The notes under the pieces are model-generated. The model was not told the DNA's origin. It ran no database searches and saw only the letters and a list, made by a program, of their open reading frames with translations. Both the position numbers and the translations under genes were made by a program. Positions 22,867 through 26,978 of a stretch of 26,978 nucleotides of DNA are shown in pieces. This DNA is from Desulforudis sp. (GTDB lineage Bacteria > Bacillota > Desulfotomaculia > Desulfotomaculales > Desulforudaceae): assembly GCA_014859075.1 (NCBI GenBank), contig JACUUW010000003.1:1-26978 (forward strand), in the 5' to 3' direction. Within the stretch, counting starts at the first letter, position 1; each line of letters begins with the position of its first letter.

Positions 22867-24120
22867 TCAGGAATACCTTTCAAACAGCTGGTACACGCGG
22901 CCGAGAATACGGCCGGCCCGTTCTTCACGGGTGGACCAGGCGGCCGCCTGCCGTTCGTTCCAGACTTCGCGGTAAACCTGGATCGTTTGCCGGGCCACCT
23001 TCTGCCAGTCATACTGCTCCCGAATCTTGCGAAAGGCCCTTTCCTGCAACATTTTGGCACCGGTGGGCTCGCGCAAAACGGCCATGATGCTGTCCGCCAG
23101 CGCCCGGCTGTCTCCCGGCGGCACTTTCAGCCCGTCGACCCGGTGCTCGATGATTTCGGTGATGCCGCCGGTATCCGAAGTGATCACCGGCGTCCGCGCC
23201 GCCATGGCCTCCAGGACCACGATCCCGAACGGTTCATAAAGGCTGGGGAATACGGCGACATCGGCCCAGTGGTACAGGGCGTTGCGGACTTGGTCATCGA
23301 TGTACCCGGTGAAATAGACCTTGGAGGCGATGCCCAGTCCCGCCGCCAGGGAACGCAGTTCACCCTCGTGGGGCCCCTTGCCCCCGATGATGAACTTCAC
23401 GTGAGGCATACGGGAGAGTATCCGCGGGGCGCCCTCCAGCAAAACCTGCACGCCCTTCTCCCGTACCAGCCGGCCCACGTAAAACACGATCTTTTCCTCC
23501 GGCGCGGCATAGAAGTCACGCCGGAGGCGGTTGTTCCTATGGAGCTTGAAGTTCTCGGGGTCGACCCCGTTGGGGATCACCCTGATCTTGTCGGACGGCA
23601 ATTGGAAGATGTACTTCAGTTCACCCTCCATGTACTTGCTGCAGACAATCACTCTCCAAGCCTCGTAGGTCAACCACCATTCGACGTTTGAGATGTAGTT
23701 CTGGGTGGAGTTGTGCAGACCGTTATGCCGTCCAAACTCGGTGGCGTGAATGGTGGCCACCAAGGGGAGCCGCTTGGCGTGCTTAATGGCCCGGGCCGCG
23801 TAGGCCACAAGCCAGTCGTGGGCGTGGACCAACCGGAAATTGCCTACCGATTCGAACAGGCTGATGGCCCGCTCCAGCATCGCGCAGTTCAACTGGAGCA
23901 CCCAGGTGGTAAAATCACCGGTGGAAATCTGGAACGGATTCACCCGGTGGATGTGGATGTTGCCCTGAACTTCGTAATCGGGAGATCCGGGAGCAGCACA
24001 GGTCAGCAGGTGTACTTCGACCCCCTCCCGGTTCAGAGCAGTGTTCAGGTCATAGACGTGTTGTGCCAGGCCGCCGATCGTCTTGGGAGGGTACTCCCAA
24101 GAAAGCATTAGTACGCGCAT
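22867..24120 (-). CDS. GT4 family glycosyltransferase (glycogen-synthase-like)
   Basis: This 417-residue GT-B protein begins MRVLMLSWEYPPKTIGGLAQHV, the acceptor-side glycine loop of glycogen-synthase-like GT4 enzymes. VHAHDWL (98-104), IPNGVD (182-187), FYVGRLVREKG (213-223) and the donor-binding EPFGIVVLEAMA (296-307, with the two Glu of the EX7E motif) follow. It would transfer a sugar from a nucleotide or phosphate donor to a growing glucan. The ATG at 24120 is well supported by family alignment; AAGGGGG lies about 14 bases upstream. It is the first gene of a unit with the nucleotidyltransferase fusion, suggesting donor synthesis and use together. Glycogen synthase, maltose-1-phosphate synthase or sucrose-like activities cannot be separated here. 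Confidence 0.88.
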   Translation of the reverse strand: MRVLMLSWEYPPKTIGGLAQHVYDLNTALNREGVEVHLLTCAAPGSPDYEVQGNIHIHRVNPFQISTGDFTTWVLQLNCAMLERAISLFESVGNFRLVHAHDWLVAYAARAIKHAKRLPLVATIHATEFGRHNGLHNSTQNYISNVEWWLTYEAWRVIVCSKYMEGELKYIFQLPSDKIRVIPNGVDPENFKLHRNNRLRRDFYAAPEEKIVFYVGRLVREKGVQVLLEGAPRILSRMPHVKFIIGGKGPHEGELRSLAAGLGIASKVYFTGYIDDQVRNALYHWADVAVFPSLYEPFGIVVLEAMAARTPVITSDTGGITEIIEHRVDGLKVPPGDSRALADSIMAVLREPTGAKMLQERAFRKIREQYDWQKVARQTIQVYREVWNERQAAAWSTREERAGRILGRVYQLFERYS

Positions 24121-24240
24121 TCTCTATTATCTTCCCCCTTGCGACGGTTTCCTTTTGGTGTAGGATGCGTAGAAGGCGTATTATTTTATTCTGTTCCAAC
24201 TGGCAGAATTTATTAACTACAATAGATCAAACGGGCTTTA

Positions 24241-24271
24241 AAAACAGAAAAACCCCGGATGACTCCCGGGG
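24241..24271 (-). terminator. Terminator of the dehydrogenase gene
   Basis: On the minus strand CCCCGG/CCGGGG around a seven-base loop is followed by TTTTTCTGTTTT. It begins about 25 bases after the stop codon at 24297 and closes the aconitase-family/dehydrogenase unit. Confidence 0.8.
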
Positions 24272-24296
24272 CGCCGTGCAGTAACAATTGGAAAAG

Positions 24297-25307
24297 TTAT
24301 TCGGCTTTCATCTCCGTGATTATCGCCTCCCCCATCCGGTCGGTGGAGGCGGTACCGCCGAGGTCGTAGGTCACTGTTTCACCTTTGGTCAGAACCGCGA
24401 CCACACCCCGCATTATCCGGTCGGCCGCTCCCGCTTCGTCCAGGTGACGCAGCATCAGTACACCCGAGAGGACGGCGGCCAGCGGGTTGACCTTGTTCTG
24501 CCCGGTGTATTTGGGGGCGCTCCCGTGCACCGGCTCAAAAACGGCCGCTTCGTCGCCGATGTTCGCCCCCGGGGCCACGCCGAGCCCCCCGACCAGACCG
24601 GCGCAGAGATCGGACAGTATATCCCCATACAGGTTCGGCATCACCAGCACGTCGAAGTTCTCCGGCGCTTGCACGAGCTTCATGGCCATGGCGTCCACAA
24701 TCCACTCTTCGTAGGGGATGTCCGGGTACTCTTCAGCCACTTTCCGGGCGCACTCCAGGAATAAACCGTCGGTGTATTTCATGATGTTGGCCTTGTGGAC
24801 GGCGGTCACCTTTTTCCGGCCCTCGCGCCGGGCCAGCTCGAAAGCAAACCGGACGATGCGTTCGGAGGCCGGGCGGGTGATCAGCTTGATGCTTTCGGCC
24901 GCGTCCCGTCCACACCAGTGTTCGATGCCCGCGTACAGGTCCTCGGTGTTCTCACGCACCACGATCAGGTCCACGTCCTCGTACCGGCTCCTGATTCCGG
25001 GCAGGGATCGGGCCGGCCGGACGTTGGCGTACAATCCGAGTTCCTGGCGCAGCGTCACGTTCACGCTGCGGAAGCCCCTGCCCACCGGGGTGGTGAGCGG
25101 CCCTTTCAGGGCCACCCGGTTTCTCCGGATGGACTCCAGCACCCGCCCCGGTAGTGGTGTGCCGTAATCGGGGATGACGGCCTCGCCCGCTTCCACGACC
25201 TCCCACTCGATGTCGGCGCCCGAGGCCGCGATGACCCGGCGGGCCACCGCCGTGATTTCCGGACCGACCCCGTCGCCGGGAATGAAGGTTACTCTGTGGC
25301 GCGTCAA
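24297..25307 (-). CDS. Isocitrate dehydrogenase-type decarboxylating dehydrogenase
   Basis: This 336-residue enzyme belongs to the isocitrate/isopropylmalate dehydrogenase family. SVNVTLRQELGLYANVRP (81-98), VVRENTEDLYAGIEH (116-130), catalytic Lys172 in HKANIMK, and metal Asp205, Asp229 and Asp233 are present. RENTEDLYAG is the isocitrate/homoisocitrate signature; isopropylmalate enzymes have RELTGGIYFG instead. Lys266-Tyr267 in GSAPKYTGQNKVNP match the NADP-binding pair of E. coli Icd rather than the Asp-Ile of NAD enzymes, so NADP is likely. It probably forms 2-oxoglutarate. The start is TTG at 25307 with GGAGG seven bases upstream. It follows the two aconitase-family subunits. Confidence 0.85.
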   Translation of the reverse strand: MTRHRVTFIPGDGVGPEITAVARRVIAASGADIEWEVVEAGEAVIPDYGTPLPGRVLESIRRNRVALKGPLTTPVGRGFRSVNVTLRQELGLYANVRPARSLPGIRSRYEDVDLIVVRENTEDLYAGIEHWCGRDAAESIKLITRPASERIVRFAFELARREGRKKVTAVHKANIMKYTDGLFLECARKVAEEYPDIPYEEWIVDAMAMKLVQAPENFDVLVMPNLYGDILSDLCAGLVGGLGVAPGANIGDEAAVFEPVHGSAPKYTGQNKVNPLAAVLSGVLMLRHLDEAGAADRIMRGVVAVLTKGETVTYDLGGTASTDRMGEAIITEMKAE

Positions 25308-25374
25308 TGTATTACCTCCAGCATGTCATTGGATTCAAGTCAGTACCCCGCCGGTAGAGCCGCCGCTCAGCTCC

Positions 25375-25458
25375 GGTGCTACGCGAGGACGGCCCTACGG
25401 CTTGGTTCGGAGCCCTGCTGGCCCGAGCCGAGCCGCGCTGCCGTCGGAGCGGAGCACC
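25375..25458. repeat. Long GC-rich hairpin between dehydrogenase and small subunit genes
   Basis: An 84-base imperfect inverted repeat: GGTGCT-A-CGC-GAG-GACGGC (25375-25393) pairs with GCCGTC-GGA-GCG-G-AGCACC (25440-25458), and inside it GGCTTGGTTCGG pairs with CCGAGCCGAGCC over 12 positions. The apex is GCC-CTGCT-GGC. Two inner pairs are G-U only if the plus strand is RNA, and would be C-A mismatches on the minus strand. It could be a mobile palindromic repeat or a structured RNA. No T tract follows it. Confidence 0.6.
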
Positions 25459-25486
25459 AGTCGCGGAAGGGGATACCTGCCCGGCA

Positions 25487-25996
25487 CTATTCAAAATCAA
25501 AGCCGCCGTGTTTACGGAAGTGCACGGCCAGGCCGCCGTCGTTTAGAATCTTCAGCATCACCGGCGGCAGCGGCGTGATTTTCGTTTCAGTATTCCGCGT
25601 GCGGTTGCATAAAATCCCGGCCCCCAGGTCGACCTCCAGTTCGTCGCCCGGTTCAACGCCGCTGGTGTCACATTCGACCACCGGCAGGCCGGTGTTGATG
25701 GCGTTGCGGTAGAAGATCCGCGCGAACGAGTCGGCGATCACGGCCGAGATGCCGGCGTGCTTGATGGCCAGCGGCGCCTGCTCGCGGGATGAACCGCAGC
25801 CGAAGTTACGGCCGGCCACGATGAAGTCGCCGCGCGTGATCTTTCCGTGGAAATCGGGGTCCAGATCCTCCATCACGTGCCGCGCCAGTTCGGCCATGTC
25901 CAGGGTTTTGAATTTGTACTTGCCGGAAATGATGTAGTCCGTGTTGACGTCGTCGCCGAATCTATGCGCTTTGCCCGAAAGCCGCAATCTGGTCAC
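25487..25996 (-). CDS. Aconitase-family small subunit (LeuD-like hydro-lyase)
   Basis: This 169-residue protein is the swivelling small subunit of a two-part 3-isopropylmalate/homoaconitate/2,3-dimethylmalate-type dehydratase. GDDVNTDYIISGKYKFKTLDM (14-34), FIVAGRNFGCGSSREQAPLAIKHAG (58-82) and SFARIFYRNAINTGLP are conserved. The substrate-recognition loop reads YKFKT where archaeal homoaconitase-type subunits read YLRT, so substrate should not be assumed to be isopropylmalate. GTG at 25996 directly abuts the large-subunit stop with no good ribosome site; TTG at 25987, preceded by AGGTGA, may be the real start. The end is 179 bases before the dehydrogenase start. Confidence 0.86.
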   Translation of the reverse strand: MTRLRLSGKAHRFGDDVNTDYIISGKYKFKTLDMAELARHVMEDLDPDFHGKITRGDFIVAGRNFGCGSSREQAPLAIKHAGISAVIADSFARIFYRNAINTGLPVVECDTSGVEPGDELEVDLGAGILCNRTRNTETKITPLPPVMLKILNDGGLAVHFRKHGGFDFE

Positions 25997-26978
25997 CTAC
26001 TTCAAGAATTCTCTGGGATCGGTGAACTCCCCCGTCACCGCCGCCGCCGCCACGGCCGCGGGAGACGCCAGGTAGATTTCCGCGTTCCGGTTGCCCATCC
26101 GGCCCAGGAAGTTGCGGTTGGCCGTAGAGATGACGCGCTCGCCGTCCGCCGGCACTCCGTTGTGGGTGCCGACGCACGGACCGCAGCCGGGAGTCACCAC
26201 TGCGGCACCGGCCCGCACCAAGGTCTCCAGGGTTCCGTCCTGCATAGCGTCCAGGTAGACCTTCCGCGAGGCGGGGGCCACGATGAACCGAACGTACGGG
26301 GAAACCCGGCGACCGCGGACGATGGAAGCGGCCACCCGCAGGTCCTCCAGCCGGCCGTTCGTGCACGTGCCGAGCACGGCCTGGTCCACCCGCAACCCGT
26401 GCAGATCATTCAGCGGAACCACGTTATCCACCCGGTGCGGCCGCGCGACTTGCGGTTCCAGGGCCGACACGTCGAACTCCAGGATCCGCTCGTAAGCGGC
26501 GTCCGGATCGGCCGCGACCGCCTCGAACTTCCGGTCGTTGTACCGGACCACCCAGGCGAACGTCTTCTCGTCGGCCTCCATCAGCCCCGCCTTGGCGCCC
26601 ATTTCGACGGCCATGTTGGAAATGGTGAACCGGGCGTCCATGGTCAGTGCCTGGATTGCCTCCCCGGTGAACTCAACGGACATGTAGGTCGCCCCGTCAG
26701 CCGTCACCCGGCCGATCAGGTACAGGATCAGGTCCTTGCTGTAAACCCCGGCCGGCAGCCGCCCGTGGCAGACGAACTTCAGCGTGGAAGGCACCTTGAA
26801 CCACATCCGGCCCGAAATCAGGGCGGCGGCCAGGTCTGTGGAGCCCACGCCGGTTGAAAACGCGTTCAGGGCGCCGTAGGTGCAGGTGTGGGAATCGGCG
26901 CCGATTACCAGGGAGCCCGGACCGATGACTCCCGATTCGAGCATGAGTTGGTGGCAGACCCCTTCGCCCACGTCGTAC
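25997..26978 (-). CDS. Aconitase-family large subunit (LeuC-like), cut by window end
   Basis: About 327 C-terminal residues of a [4Fe-4S] hydro-lyase large subunit are visible; the N-terminus lies beyond the window. VIGADSHTCTYGALNAFSTGVGSTDLA holds the first cluster cysteine, LGTCTNGR and TPGCGPCVGTHNG the other two, with NRNFLGRMGN near the end for substrate binding. The stop TAG at 25999-25997 is directly followed by the small-subunit gene. With the isocitrate-type dehydrogenase downstream, the subunits may isomerise citrate/isocitrate or homocitrate, or isopropylmalate; this fragment does not decide. Confidence 0.88.
   Translation of the reverse strand, partial: YDVGEGVCHQLMLESGVIGPGSLVIGADSHTCTYGALNAFSTGVGSTDLAAALISGRMWFKVPSTLKFVCHGRLPAGVYSKDLILYLIGRVTADGATYMSVEFTGEAIQALTMDARFTISNMAVEMGAKAGLMEADEKTFAWVVRYNDRKFEAVAADPDAAYERILEFDVSALEPQVARPHRVDNVVPLNDLHGLRVDQAVLGTCTNGRLEDLRVAASIVRGRRVSPYVRFIVAPASRKVYLDAMQDGTLETLVRAGAAVVTPGCGPCVGTHNGVPADGERVISTANRNFLGRMGNRNAEIYLASPAAVAAAAVTGEFTDPREFLK

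Overview
The window looks like chromosomal DNA from a GC-rich, low-oxygen Firmicute of the Desulfotomaculum/Pelotomaculum/Desulforudis type (Peptococcaceae in the broad sense). The grounds are inference: a Bacillus-type TRAP protein (mtrB), RNase Y, a Firmicute pyruvate kinase with the extra C-terminal domain, archaeal-type phosphoglycerate mutase, Ptb/Buk, and extensive TTG/GTG starts behind strong Shine-Dalgarno sites. No phage, insertion sequence or CRISPR array was seen. Nearly all genes lie on the minus strand; the exceptions are a tRNA-Leu, a 73-residue ORF and the DUF4912-GH57 pair.

Layout. 1-608: the N-terminal part of RNase Y (minus), preceded by a promoter and a structured leader that ends in an intrinsic terminator. 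953-1177: a 74-residue NifU-type scaffold domain whose second CxxC cysteine codon is an in-frame UGA, followed by SECIS-like hairpins; this is the most interesting point in the window. 1309-1396: tRNA-Leu(CAA). 1592-3597: butyrate kinase and phosphate butyryltransferase. 3678-4889: cofactor-independent phosphoglycerate mutase. 5081-5302: a small unknown gene.

5296-11091, read right to left, is a probable operon: mtrB, a 62-residue DUF2007-like ORF, accD, accA, pfkA, pyk, dedA. It joins the TRAP regulator to the acetyl-CoA carboxylase transferase subunits and the two irreversible glycolytic enzymes. Upstream are dnaE (11161-14391), trmL and a CoA-binding protein.

15778-24120 is an alpha-glucan module: GH15 glucoamylase-like hydrolase (minus), DUF4912 protein and GH57 branching-type enzyme (plus, overlapping), then a GT4 glycosyltransferase and a nucleotidyltransferase/phosphohexomutase fusion (minus). 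The mutase half of the fusion has lost its catalytic motifs. Together these could make, branch and degrade an intracellular glucan.

24297-26978 holds, in transcription order, an aconitase-family large subunit (cut by the window end), its small subunit, and an isocitrate-type decarboxylating dehydrogenase. The dehydrogenase has isocitrate-type rather than LeuB-type motifs, so a route to 2-oxoglutarate is at least as likely as leucine synthesis. An 84-base hairpin sits between the last two genes.
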